Shown here: positions 1-8,568 of the stretch, piece by piece | How positions within the stretch are numbered: position 1 is the stretch's first letter | Layout: every line of letters starts with the position of its first letter | Assembly (NCBI RefSeq): GCF_030548205.1 | Contig: NZ_JAUORV010000004.1 | Span: forward strand, 277,706 to 341,705 | Length of the DNA stretch: 64,000 bases | Direction: 5' to 3' | Source of the DNA: Aliiglaciecola sp. 3_MG-2023 | GTDB lineage: Bacteria > Pseudomonadota > Gammaproteobacteria > Enterobacterales > Alteromonadaceae | Notes under the pieces: model-generated | Databases searched by the model: none | Seen by the model: the letters and a program-made list of their open reading frames with translations, nothing else | What the model was told of the DNA's origin: nothing | Program-made: the position numbers and the translations under genes

Positions 1-454
1 TGAGAGTTTTTACTTTAGCTTGCTGCTCATCTAGAAGCTGTTGGGAAGCCACACTACTTTTGGCCAAGTTAACGATGCGTTTAAGCTGTCGTTGTGCTTC
101 TTGTAAATTAATATTCAGTTCATTCAATCTAGCCTGTTCTTCCCTATCATTCATGCGCATTAATAACTGATCTTTTTTAACTACATCGCCATCATCAAAA
201 TACAATTCTTGGATAACATCTGACTGCAAAGGAGTCAGAGAAACGGCTTCATTTGCTCGCGCCGTGCCCAGAGCTTCTACAATGACAGGAAAGTCAGTTC
301 TTAACACCTCAAAAAATGCCACGGGGGTTGCAGGTCTCCCTTTGCTTGCAGCGTTTTCTTGCTCACTGAAACCAGGGTAGTTTAAGAAAACAAGCAGGCC
401 AGCAAGGGCAAGCGTGGCTATCAATACTGGTGATAGCATTGTTTTTATTGTCAT
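1..454 (-). CDS. RND efflux periplasmic adaptor subunit (HlyD/MFP family), N-terminal part
   Basis: The reading frame runs off the left edge, so only about 151 N-terminal residues are visible. The start ATG (454-452) follows AGGAAC on the minus strand. It opens with a short cytoplasmic stretch and one hydrophobic segment (residues 7-25), followed by a barrel-sandwich region in which a conserved turn (ELYFDDGDVVKKDQLLMRM) leads into a glutamine-rich coiled coil (NINLQEAQRQLKRIV). That order is typical of membrane fusion proteins linking an inner-membrane RND pump to an outer-membrane channel. The pump gene would be expected further left on the same strand. The substrate cannot be told. Confidence 0.85.
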   Translation of the reverse strand, partial: MTIKTMLSPVLIATLALAGLLVFLNYPGFSEQENAASKGRPATPVAFFEVLRTDFPVIVEALGTARANEAVSLTPLQSDVIQELYFDDGDVVKKDQLLMRMNDREEQARLNELNINLQEAQRQLKRIVNLAKSSVASQQLLDEQQAKVKTL

Positions 455-561
455 GAATAGTTCCTGAATAATGTAGTGTGTTTAATCTAAGCAGTTATTA
501 TTTGGCGTAATAAGTAGTAAACTGCTGGCAGAAAAATTATTTAATTATTGTACCCTCTATT

Positions 562-1098
562 GTGAAGAATAAATTAGTCATCTACCTAGCAATATCGTCA
601 TTCTGTCTTACTTCTTGCAGTGAGACAAAGCCCAGCGATCCAGTTTGCCGAGTAGACCAATCAGAATCCCCCCAGCAAACAGCGAATGCGGCTTGTCTGA
701 TACGATTGGGTGATAAATTAGTCACCATCACCCAAAGACTCAGCGGTAAATTAGATTTACCTGGAGGCACATCAGACACCCTAGAATCGGCCAAATGCAC
801 CGCCCATCGAGAAACATGGGAAGAAACAGGCTTTAATGTTGAAGTACAGCAGTGGTTGGGAACCAGTAACAATGGAATGCGTTTTTACGAATGTCATTTA
901 GCCGCCAATTTTGATGGTAGCTTTACAGAGTTTCCAGTACCAGACTGGGCTAATATAGAAGTGGCGTCCATTCAATTAGTTGATCCCTTTACCACCGAAT
1001 TCAATCAGTGGCGCTATCCACAAGAATTAACTCAGATTCGTCAAATGTTCAATAAAGTCAAAGACTCCTCAATCCAAACACGGCCAGCAAATAAATAA
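562..1098 (+). CDS. Nudix hydrolase with lipoprotein signal peptide
   Basis: The 178-residue protein starts at GTG 562. Residues 69-91 form a complete Nudix box (G-x5-E-x7-RE-x2-EE-x-G), the metal-binding signature of enzymes that cleave nucleoside diphosphates linked to another group. Residues 1-19 form a lipoprotein signal peptide with the lipobox LTSC, Cys19 being the predicted lipidated residue. Nudix enzymes normally work in the cytoplasm, so an exported, membrane-anchored one is unusual. No later start codon would remove the signal and keep the fold intact. It stands alone, divergent from the efflux adaptor. The substrate is unknown. Confidence 0.8.
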   Translation: MKNKLVIYLAISSFCLTSCSETKPSDPVCRVDQSESPQQTANAACLIRLGDKLVTITQRLSGKLDLPGGTSDTLESAKCTAHRETWEETGFNVEVQQWLGTSNNGMRFYECHLAANFDGSFTEFPVPDWANIEVASIQLVDPFTTEFNQWRYPQELTQIRQMFNKVKDSSIQTRPANK

Positions 1099-1142
1099 TA
1101 AACTATTACTATAGGTAATTTAAAGTTTAGGGGCTGAGGCTG

Positions 1143-1176
1143 TATAATGCCCTCCCATCAACTGGTCTGAACAGTT
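1143..1176 (+). promoter_or_regulatory. Putative promoter -10 box and FadR-like operator before the acyl-CoA dehydrogenase gene
   Basis: TATAAT at 1143-1148 is a perfect -10 hexamer. It is followed at 1160-1176 by AACTGGTCTGAACAGTT, which differs at one arm position from the dyad AACTGGTCnGACCAGTT known for E. coli FadR. The position just after the expected transcription start fits a repressor site, and the gene behind it belongs to fatty-acid oxidation. No convincing -35 box was seen. Whether this organism has FadR cannot be judged here. Confidence 0.5.
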
Positions 1177-1201
1177 TACTTAACCTATAGGGTGGAAATT
1201 T

Positions 1202-2965
1202 ATGCCGCAATACACAGCTCCGTTAACAGATATGCAATTTCTTTTGCACGACTGGTTAAAATTAGAGGATCACTATTCATCCTTGGGTCTTCAAGACTTC
1301 GACAAGGACTTAGTTAATGAAATACTGAGTCAAGGTGCTAAATTTGCTGAGCAAGCTATCGCTCCTTTAAATCGGGAAGGCGATGAACAAAGCTGTAAAC
1401 TCGAAAATGGGAAAGTGACTACGCCTGACGGTTTCGCTGAAGCTTACCATGAATATATTGCTAATGGCTGGAATGCCATGCTCGGAAATCCAGAATACGA
1501 CGGCCAAGATCTTCCCCACACCATGGCTGTGCCTGTTCAGGAAATGCTGTGTTCAGCGAATGTAAGCTGGCGTTTAATTAGCATGTTGACTGAGAGTGCG
1601 GTTTTAGCCATCAACAAACACGGTGACCAGGCCCTAAAAGATACCTATCTCAGAAAGCTTATTTCCGGCGAGTGGACAGGCACTATGTGTTTAACTGAGC
1701 CCCAAGCGGGTACTGATTTGAGTTTATTGTCTACCAAGGCGGAACCCCAGGAAGACGGCAGTTATAAAATTACCGGTAATAAAATTTTTATCTCCGGCGG
1801 CGATCAAGAGTGGACTGACAATATCATTCATCTGGTTTTGGCCAGGTTGCCTGATGCGCCTGCGGGAGTAAAAGGCATAAGCCTGTTTGCTGTGCCTAAA
1901 AAAATGGTCTTAGAAAATGGAGAGCTAGGCGCAGAAAACTCATTGTCAGTGGGCAGTTTAGAAAAGAAAATGGGAATTAAAGCCTGTCCTACTTGCGTAA
2001 TGAATTTTGATCAAGCGACAGGTTTCATAGTAGGCGCGCCCCACAAAGGATTGGCATGCATGTTTACGATGATGAACGACGCGCGTTTTCAGGTTGGATT
2101 GCAAGGTCTTGGCATAGCTGAAGGCTCTTTCCAAGGTGCCCTTGCCTATGCCCGTGATCGTCTGCAATCCAGGGCTCCTCAAGGGGTTCAAAATCCAGAA
2201 GGTAAAGCAGACCCTATCATGGCGCATCCCGATGTACGCAAAATGCTTCTTACCCAAAAATCACTCACCGAAGGCTGTCGAGCATTATCTTTTTTATACG
2301 CTAGTCAAATGGATATTGAAAAATCTGCTGACGATGAAGCCAGTAAGCAAGCTGCAGCTAATGTCGTTGCGTTTTTGACTCCAATTGCCAAAGGTTTTAT
2401 GACAGATGTTGGCCAGGAAGTGAGTAGTTTAGGGGTGCAAGTATTCGGTGGACATGGCTTTATCCGTGAATGGGGTATGGAGCAATACATGCGTGATAGC
2501 CGTATTACCCAACTTTATGAAGGAACTAATGGTATTCAAGCTGCCGACTTAATAGGTCGGAAACTTTCCAGAGATAATGGTGACATGTTAAACGACACCT
2601 ATCAGGTCTTTGACAAAATGGTCGCTGATATTGCGGATCCCAAGGGTTTAGAGAAAGCAAAATCCATACTGGAAGAATGGTATCAAACGTCATTACAGGT
2701 TAAACAGCAATCGGCGGTAAACGTTGCGGGTGCTGCTTATGATTACATGAATTTCAGTGCCTATAGTTTATTAGGTATATTGTGGTTAAGTATGGCTGAT
2801 AAAGCGTCGCAAAACGAAAATCCGTCGATACAACAGGGCAAAAAAGCGACTTCTGATTTTTACATCAAGCGCATGTTGCCTCGTAAAGATGCGTTTAAAG
2901 TGAACCTATTGGAAGATGCGAACGATTTAATTGATGTTGCAGATAATTTATTTGATTATCAATAG
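1202..2965 (+). CDS. Acyl-CoA dehydrogenase with C-terminal extension (DmdC-like subfamily)
   Basis: This 587-residue FAD enzyme should introduce the alpha-beta double bond in an acyl-CoA thioester, passing electrons to electron-transfer flavoprotein. The FAD/substrate signature MCLTEPQAGTDLS lies near residues 162-174. QLYEGTNGIQA follows at 438-448, with Glu440 at the catalytic-base position. The last 110 or so residues are the extra helical domain of the long ACAD subfamily that includes 3-methylmercaptopropionyl-CoA dehydrogenase DmdC and phenylpropionyl/long-chain enzymes. Which acyl chain it uses cannot be read from the sequence. It is monocistronic, with a FadR-like box upstream and a terminator downstream. 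Confidence 0.93.
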   Translation: MPQYTAPLTDMQFLLHDWLKLEDHYSSLGLQDFDKDLVNEILSQGAKFAEQAIAPLNREGDEQSCKLENGKVTTPDGFAEAYHEYIANGWNAMLGNPEYDGQDLPHTMAVPVQEMLCSANVSWRLISMLTESAVLAINKHGDQALKDTYLRKLISGEWTGTMCLTEPQAGTDLSLLSTKAEPQEDGSYKITGNKIFISGGDQEWTDNIIHLVLARLPDAPAGVKGISLFAVPKKMVLENGELGAENSLSVGSLEKKMGIKACPTCVMNFDQATGFIVGAPHKGLACMFTMMNDARFQVGLQGLGIAEGSFQGALAYARDRLQSRAPQGVQNPEGKADPIMAHPDVRKMLLTQKSLTEGCRALSFLYASQMDIEKSADDEASKQAAANVVAFLTPIAKGFMTDVGQEVSSLGVQVFGGHGFIREWGMEQYMRDSRITQLYEGTNGIQAADLIGRKLSRDNGDMLNDTYQVFDKMVADIADPKGLEKAKSILEEWYQTSLQVKQQSAVNVAGAAYDYMNFSAYSLLGILWLSMADKASQNENPSIQQGKKATSDFYIKRMLPRKDAFKVNLLEDANDLIDVADNLFDYQ

Positions 2966-3023
2966 CACAGCTTTGAAAGCTTGGTGATTGTAAAGCACTC
3001 CTAGGCAATATCAGATAGACATA

Positions 3024-3057
3024 AAAAAACCGGTAAAACTTAGTTTTACCGGTTTTT
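3024..3057. terminator. Bidirectional intrinsic terminator
   Basis: The perfect stem AAACCGGTAAAACT / AGTTTTACCGGTTT is flanked by A-run and T-run on opposite sides. It can therefore stop the acyl-CoA dehydrogenase gene on the plus strand and the nuclease gene on the minus strand. Confidence 0.9.
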
Positions 3058-3074
3058 ATTTACCTAAGATTTAA

Positions 3075-6000
3075 TTAACGAGTTGAACAAGCACGACGTG
3101 TACATAAGCTGCGTAGTGCAGATACGTCACGGCTATCAAGCAAACCGTCATTGTTATAATCATGCTCGGCAACGGTCGCTTCACCGCGTTGGATTAGCAA
3201 CATTAACGCACGCATATCATAAGAATCTACGTCCGTATCACCGTCTAAGTCACCAGCAACTGATGGAGACTCAAGCTCAAAGCTTATCATCACAGGATCA
3301 TGATCTGACACTCTAAACATATCAGTAGAATAGAAATCAGTCACTTGAGCGTCTGATTTATATTCTACGTTGTAATCCAGTGCAAAAGGCTCATCTGCGT
3401 TAATATGCCATTCAATGGTATCAACAGCTTGGGCTAATAGACTTTCGCTGGCTAAGGCATGGTCTAAGTAACCAAACTCACCACTGAAGGTATACGAATA
3501 AGCTTCAGCACCTTGGAAGGCTTCAACCAAGTTTACAAAACCCTGACCTTCAAGAGCGGCAATTGGGTCTTCTTTAGCGTAAGAATTCAAATCACCAATG
3601 ATTAACACATTCTCTTTAGTCGATAGGCTTTCTTCACTGGCTAACCAGGTTGCTAGCGCTAAAGATTGTTGCGTACGTTTCGCATTGTAGCAGCCTTGGC
3701 CATCACCTTGGTCTGTATCATCTCCGGTAGCACTGCCACATCCTTTAGATTTAAAGTGATTTACCACAACAGTAATATCAGCGCCATTTGCAGCAGTGAA
3801 TGACTGTGCAACTGGAGGACGATTAAAAATACTATCGAAGTTAATTTTCACTTCACCATCTAAAGTAACCTTGGCAGGTTTATATAACAGCGCTACCGCG
3901 ATAGCATCAGTGCCAATTGGACCAGAGTAACTAACAAAATCATAGGTTCCTTCACCCATTTCAGCGTTCAAACGGTCAGTTAGTTCTGCAATCATGCTGT
4001 ACTCATCAAAGCCGTCATTTTCGATTTCCATAAGACCGACAATGTCAGCATCCATAGTAGAAATTGCAGCAACGGTTTTAACAATCTGACGCTCATATTC
4101 GAACAATGAATCTGCACCACGCTCGGTTGGGAAACCTTCGCCTTGTCCATCACCATTAAACAAGTTCAACACGTTTAAGCTAGCAACCGTTAAGTTACCA
4201 CGGGTAATCGCTGGTTCAGATTCACGCTCATTTGAGTGCACAATCGTAGGTGTTTCAATTGGGTGAATACGGAAATGACTGAAGCTGTAATCCAATGCAC
4301 CTTTAATATTGACCACGGTATCACCAGTGCGCAAGGTATTTAATGCGGAAAGGTTGCCCGTTGGATAAATAACTGTTTCTGGATTTTGTACGTCTAAGTT
4401 ATCGTCCATTACAATAAAATTAAGTGCATTTTCAGCAGCTAAATCAATCGCCTCTGGCGAAAGCGGCGCATATACATTAGTTGGGTTGAACAGTCTACCA
4501 AAGGACAAACCTACTTCACCGAAGCGAGCCAAAGTATAAGTATCGGTTACGGTCAGAGGAGATTCATTCTCCACCAACATATTCTCTAATGATTCCGCAT
4601 CAAGAGAACTGCTAAACGGCATAGTAAAGACCGTTGAAGTCACGCTACCCGTACCACAGGCTACGAATGCAGAAGATACATCTAACTGAGTACGACCAAA
4701 GTTTTCAGTCACTGTACCTAGTACACGTACCAAATTGCCTTCTTCAGGGAATACTTCTGACCCTGAATAATTCACGAATATACCTTCAGAAGTAGCTGGA
4801 TCCGCGTCAGCGTCAGCGTCTTCTTCTTGTAAATAAAAACCATTGAAGTCAGCAACTACTGACGTCACCACAGCTTCAACTATGTGCTCTTCACCTTCTA
4901 AAAGCGATGCAAAATCGTTACCTTGAATCGTGCTGATTAAGGTTGCTGGATCAGCACACATACCAATTTCAGGTGTTTCGTCAACGGGGTCGTCTTCACC
5001 ACCGCCACTTGTGCCGCCGTCGGGGCCAGAACCTGGCGTTCCATAGTCTCCGTCACCATAAGTTTCTGTAGATTCAGCTACCCAGTTTTCGCCAACATTG
5101 TTATCCAGGCTGGCTGAAATCAACGTCATAGACGCGCCATTAGGATCTGGGAAATCTGGACCACCGTCGTATTCAACAATATCTTCAATATCACCATTGG
5201 GGCGTACTAATACAACTTCATCGCCACCATTTGCTGCGGTAAACCCACTATATTGATACAGAACATCCATGCCACCATTGGTCTCAGAATCACTATTGAT
5301 AGCTAAAACCGCATAAGTACCAGCTGGCACATATACGTCGCCAACGATAGTGTGTGAATCAAAGTCATTATCACGTAACACCCAACCATTTAAGTTAGCT
5401 GCAATCACACCGGTATTAAGTACTTCAATCCACTCACCGTTTGCATCACTTACCGCACTCGGATTTTGCATAATCTCGGTGATAACTAAACTAAAGCTTG
5501 CATCACCTGTACCTGGTGTACCTGAGTCGGAGCTACCATAGAAGTTAGTAGTGTCTTCTGCCCATTTAGTGCCTATGTTGTTGTCTCCATAGAGGTCAAC
5601 TAGATACATAGACGCGCCATTTGGATCAGGGAAAGTGTCACCATCATCATAAGTGATTTCGTCGATGATATTGCCTTCAGGATCAACCAGAACTATCTCG
5701 TCATCACCGTTTGCCAATGCCATAGAACCACCAAAGGCATAAGCCAAAATAATTCCGCCATTTACTGATGTATCTGCATTTTTACCTAATACGGCATATT
5801 CACCAACACCAATAAAGACATCTTCATCGACCACAAAAGAGTCTGTATCGTTGTCGCGGATAGTCCAACCATTTAGGTTAATCACTTGCGTACTGGTATT
5901 AAGTACTTCAAACCATTCACCGTATGAATCACCTACCGCACTCGGATTTTGCATGATTTCGGTAATCACTAACGCGTTAGCTTCTACTGAACCAGTTTCA

Positions 6001-7442
6001 ACGGGATCTTCGCCGTCGTCACCGCCACCATCATCACCACCACCATCATCGTCTCCACAGACTTCAGCAGTGTATAAGGTTGCAACCCATTCAGGGTGAT
6101 CAATATAGGGGTTACGGTTGCCTTGGTACTCGTAAATGGTTTCGTTACGTTGTTGCTCTAAAGCGTCAACTGGATCACCATTGTGCCATTCAATCAAACG
6201 GCAAAGTCTGCCAAGCTGCGCTTCACCAGCGCTAGTCAAACCATTACTTAATAATAAATCAGGTGTAAGGTCACCTAACCCTTCATAACGTGTGTCCATA
6301 TAAAACATCATACGGGCCACATCACCTTTGACTTCATCTCTTGGTTCAAAAGAATCACCGTCAACACTATTACTAGGTGCTTCCGCTAGCGGTGTATCAC
6401 TATTGTCAAAATCTAGGTTGCCGCGAGAACTATTGACTGAAATATCAGAAGGACGTAAATGATGGATATCTGTATAGGCTTCATAATCACGATCCGGGAA
6501 GCCATGGCTATTAGGCCAAACGTGTTCACGGTTCCAATTGTCTGGGTTAGAGCTTTGCTCAGCGCTACCGTTAGATAACTTAGGCAGTGAAATGCCTTTA
6601 TAAATTAATAGCACATTATCAGCGTTTTCTGGATCTTCATCTGACTCCGTTAAAGCGGTCCAGACTTGATCATAAGTAAGCACACGATGATCAGTAGAGA
6701 TAACATCAGTCAATGCCGATTTAATCATTGTAGAAGTAGAACCATTCTCCACTTCAGTAATAACAGTTGCATAATAACTGGCGTCATTAAACTCTGCGGC
6801 ATCGGCAACTTTATCTAAATCTGGGCAGTTAAAACAAACGCCTTCTAGGCTGCCTGTATCATCACCGCCACCGTCATCGCCGCCGCCATCATCGCCACTG
6901 CCAAACGTTTGCCCAGTGTTAATTGCACCAAAGGTATTTGCCGCTGCACTTTGCCACGCAAAGTCACCGTCATCAGTGCCTGAACCAGACAACTGTAACG
7001 AATCACCAACAGCCGTACTGCCGCTTTCGGAAACGCCAATATCGGTAGGGGTCATTCCATCCGCTGCACCACCTACGGCATCAAATGTGCCTTCGTAGCT
7101 AATAAATTGAACAACAGTATTACTACTATTTACTAATGCAATTGCGTCAGGGCCGTTTTGAATACCGTTTGAAGGATAAGAAACTGCTACTGTACCAAAA
7201 CCGTCTTGCTGATTGGGTATGCTGCCATTTAGAGAAGTGGTTTGGTAAACTGAACCATTACTTCCGTTATAAAATACTAAACTCCATCCGCTTAAGTCAG
7301 TGTCTGCCGGACCTGCAATTTCTATTGCTTCGCCGGAATCAGTACTGACATTATCGTAATGAAGTTCGTTGATGAATACGCTTTCTGCATGCGCGAAGGA
7401 TGCACACACAAGCGCCAGCAACGCTGGATACTTAATTTTCAT
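3075..7442 (-). CDS. Secreted multidomain nuclease (ExeM/NucH-like, with endonuclease I domain and dockerin-like tail)
   Basis: The start at ATG 7442 follows AGGAG and opens a signal peptide (MKIKYPALLALVCASFAHA); a start at 7475 would bury it, giving 1,455 residues. Domains in order: lamin-tail domain (about 25-190); Gly/Asp linker; endonuclease I domain (about 200-460) with NREHVWPNSHG and NSSRGNLDFD; Gly/Asp linker; two more lamin-tail domains (about 489-640 and 651-807), both opening with VITEIMQNPSAV; an OB-fold region (about 826-927); an endonuclease/exonuclease/phosphatase domain (about 1081-1392) ending in SDHDPV; and a C-terminal pair of Asp-rich calcium loops. ExeM-type proteins degrade extracellular DNA. 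The extra endonuclease I domain gives this one two nuclease folds. It probably supplies nucleotides or phosphate. Confidence 0.9.
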   Translation of the reverse strand: MKIKYPALLALVCASFAHAESVFINELHYDNVSTDSGEAIEIAGPADTDLSGWSLVFYNGSNGSVYQTTSLNGSIPNQQDGFGTVAVSYPSNGIQNGPDAIALVNSSNTVVQFISYEGTFDAVGGAADGMTPTDIGVSESGSTAVGDSLQLSGSGTDDGDFAWQSAAANTFGAINTGQTFGSGDDGGGDDGGGDDTGSLEGVCFNCPDLDKVADAAEFNDASYYATVITEVENGSTSTMIKSALTDVISTDHRVLTYDQVWTALTESDEDPENADNVLLIYKGISLPKLSNGSAEQSSNPDNWNREHVWPNSHGFPDRDYEAYTDIHHLRPSDISVNSSRGNLDFDNSDTPLAEAPSNSVDGDSFEPRDEVKGDVARMMFYMDTRYEGLGDLTPDLLLSNGLTSAGEAQLGRLCRLIEWHNGDPVDALEQQRNETIYEYQGNRNPYIDHPEWVATLYTAEVCGDDDGGGDDGGGDDGEDPVETGSVEANALVITEIMQNPSAVGDSYGEWFEVLNTSTQVINLNGWTIRDNDTDSFVVDEDVFIGVGEYAVLGKNADTSVNGGIILAYAFGGSMALANGDDEIVLVDPEGNIIDEITYDDGDTFPDPNGASMYLVDLYGDNNIGTKWAEDTTNFYGSSDSGTPGTGDASFSLVITEIMQNPSAVSDANGEWIEVLNTGVIAANLNGWVLRDNDFDSHTIVGDVYVPAGTYAVLAINSDSETNGGMDVLYQYSGFTAANGGDEVVLVRPNGDIEDIVEYDGGPDFPDPNGASMTLISASLDNNVGENWVAESTETYGDGDYGTPGSGPDGGTSGGGEDDPVDETPEIGMCADPATLISTIQGNDFASLLEGEEHIVEAVVTSVVADFNGFYLQEEDADADADPATSEGIFVNYSGSEVFPEEGNLVRVLGTVTENFGRTQLDVSSAFVACGTGSVTSTVFTMPFSSSLDAESLENMLVENESPLTVTDTYTLARFGEVGLSFGRLFNPTNVYAPLSPEAIDLAAENALNFIVMDDNLDVQNPETVIYPTGNLSALNTLRTGDTVVNIKGALDYSFSHFRIHPIETPTIVHSNERESEPAITRGNLTVASLNVLNLFNGDGQGEGFPTERGADSLFEYERQIVKTVAAISTMDADIVGLMEIENDGFDEYSMIAELTDRLNAEMGEGTYDFVSYSGPIGTDAIAVALLYKPAKVTLDGEVKINFDSIFNRPPVAQSFTAANGADITVVVNHFKSKGCGSATGDDTDQGDGQGCYNAKRTQQSLALATWLASEESLSTKENVLIIGDLNSYAKEDPIAALEGQGFVNLVEAFQGAEAYSYTFSGEFGYLDHALASESLLAQAVDTIEWHINADEPFALDYNVEYKSDAQVTDFYSTDMFRVSDHDPVMISFELESPSVAGDLDGDTDVDSYDMRALMLLIQRGEATVAEHDYNNDGLLDSRDVSALRSLCTRRACSTR

Positions 7443-7737
7443 AGCCTCTCCTAACCTGAGTACTTCAAATGCCATTTAATGGCTTATAATTAGTTATTTT
7501 TTGGGGCGTAGCCCTTTTTATTAGTGGTCGGATGGTATTGCCATTGTGTGACATTCAAATGACAAACTGTACCTTTTTCCGGCATCGATATTGTCAGAAA
7601 CAGGTTAGTAATTCAACGAATTAAAAAGGCATGGAGACGCTTGAAGGGTAAATATATTTCACCACGAAAATAATGAAATCATTGTTTCATATTGATTTTA
7701 AAGGGTTATTCAAATAATAAACCTGAACAAATGGTCA
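7443..7737. other. Intergenic region without a recognised gene
   Basis: This AT-rich gap must hold the promoter of the secreted nuclease. I see one short GGGC/GCCC hairpin followed by T residues near 7504-7520, but no clear operator or small ORF with a ribosome binding site. Confidence 0.5.
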
Positions 7738-7767
7738 GAAAAAAACCGCCAATTGGCGGTCTTTTTT
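7738..7767 (-). terminator. Intrinsic terminator of the DUF3016 gene
   Basis: The perfect palindrome ACCGCCAATTGGCGGT (7745-7760) is followed on the minus strand by a T tract directly after the DUF3016 stop codon. Confidence 0.9.
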
Positions 7768-8295
7768 TCATTTTTTGGCGATTAAATCTGGAAATTCATC
7801 CTTAAACCAATCTTTGATCATCTCCTTTTCGTATCGCAAAGAATCACTTTTAGATAAAAAATTAGCATTGTCCATAAACATCATGTCTTTTAATTTCACT
7901 TCATCTGCAGAATGCAGAACCGTTCCGCTTGCATCTGTCAAAGCATAGGAAAAGGTCATTCTAGGGATGTCGAGTTGTTTTACCACTCTCACTTCACCTC
8001 CGCCCGTGCCCATTCCGACAAAAGAGGAAGGCCAAACTTCACCGGCTAAATCGAGATCTGAAACGGTCATGGTCAACTTTTGGCCATCGGGTAAATCTTC
8101 CGCTAGCTTATTGATATATTCTTCAAGATCTTCAAATGTTTGCTCTCTAAATTTAGTGCGCGATTGAAGCGTCGGTTTCACATCTCGAAACTCTTTCGGG
8201 TTTTCCCAAGTAATCTCTACATCGGCTTTAGCATAACTGAAACAAGAAGCCGTTGTTGCGACCATTGCAAGCAATGCTAATGATAAATTTTTCAT
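7768..8295 (-). CDS. DUF3016 domain-containing periplasmic protein
   Basis: The 175-residue product has a signal peptide (residues 1-25, ending near SYAKA) followed by the pattern VEITWENPKEFRDVKP that I recognise as the start of the DUF3016 family of gammaproteobacterial exported proteins. The function of the family is unknown. The rest is a small mixed alpha/beta domain with no cysteine pair or catalytic motif that I can recognise. It is monocistronic, with its own terminator. Confidence 0.82.
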   Translation of the reverse strand: MKNLSLALLAMVATTASCFSYAKADVEITWENPKEFRDVKPTLQSRTKFREQTFEDLEEYINKLAEDLPDGQKLTMTVSDLDLAGEVWPSSFVGMGTGGGEVRVVKQLDIPRMTFSYALTDASGTVLHSADEVKLKDMMFMDNANFLSKSDSLRYEKEMIKDWFKDEFPDLIAKK

Positions 8296-8496
8296 TATTA
8301 ATCCCCTTTGTTTAAGTTAAATAACCTTATTCATTACAGTTTAAGCTCATTGTCTGAACGTTAACTGAATAACCTTAATCATCAAACAATAATATATCTA
8401 TTTTGAGAGCTTTATTGACCCTTTTAGAGTAGACCAATTAGAGTAGGTAGGCAAATTCACTAAAATGTTCCCTTCGCCAAACATGTAAAACAAAAA

Positions 8497-8527
8497 AAGA
8501 GCCGCCGTAATGAATGACGGCTCTACA
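8497..8527 (-). terminator. Intrinsic terminator of the beta-propeller lipoprotein gene
   Basis: The stem AGAGCCG / CGGCTCT with an A-run on its left (T tract on the minus strand) lies about 45-70 bp past the stop codon of the gene ending at 8569. Confidence 0.75.
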
Positions 8528-8568
8528 GGCCTAACGCCCTAAAACGCTAAGGCGTTAAATGGACAGCC

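Noticed and set aside
5851..7098. Plus-strand frames opposite the nuclease gene, some Pro/Ser-rich
   Set aside because: They are shadows of the Gly/Asp linkers in the minus-strand gene and have no plausible start context.
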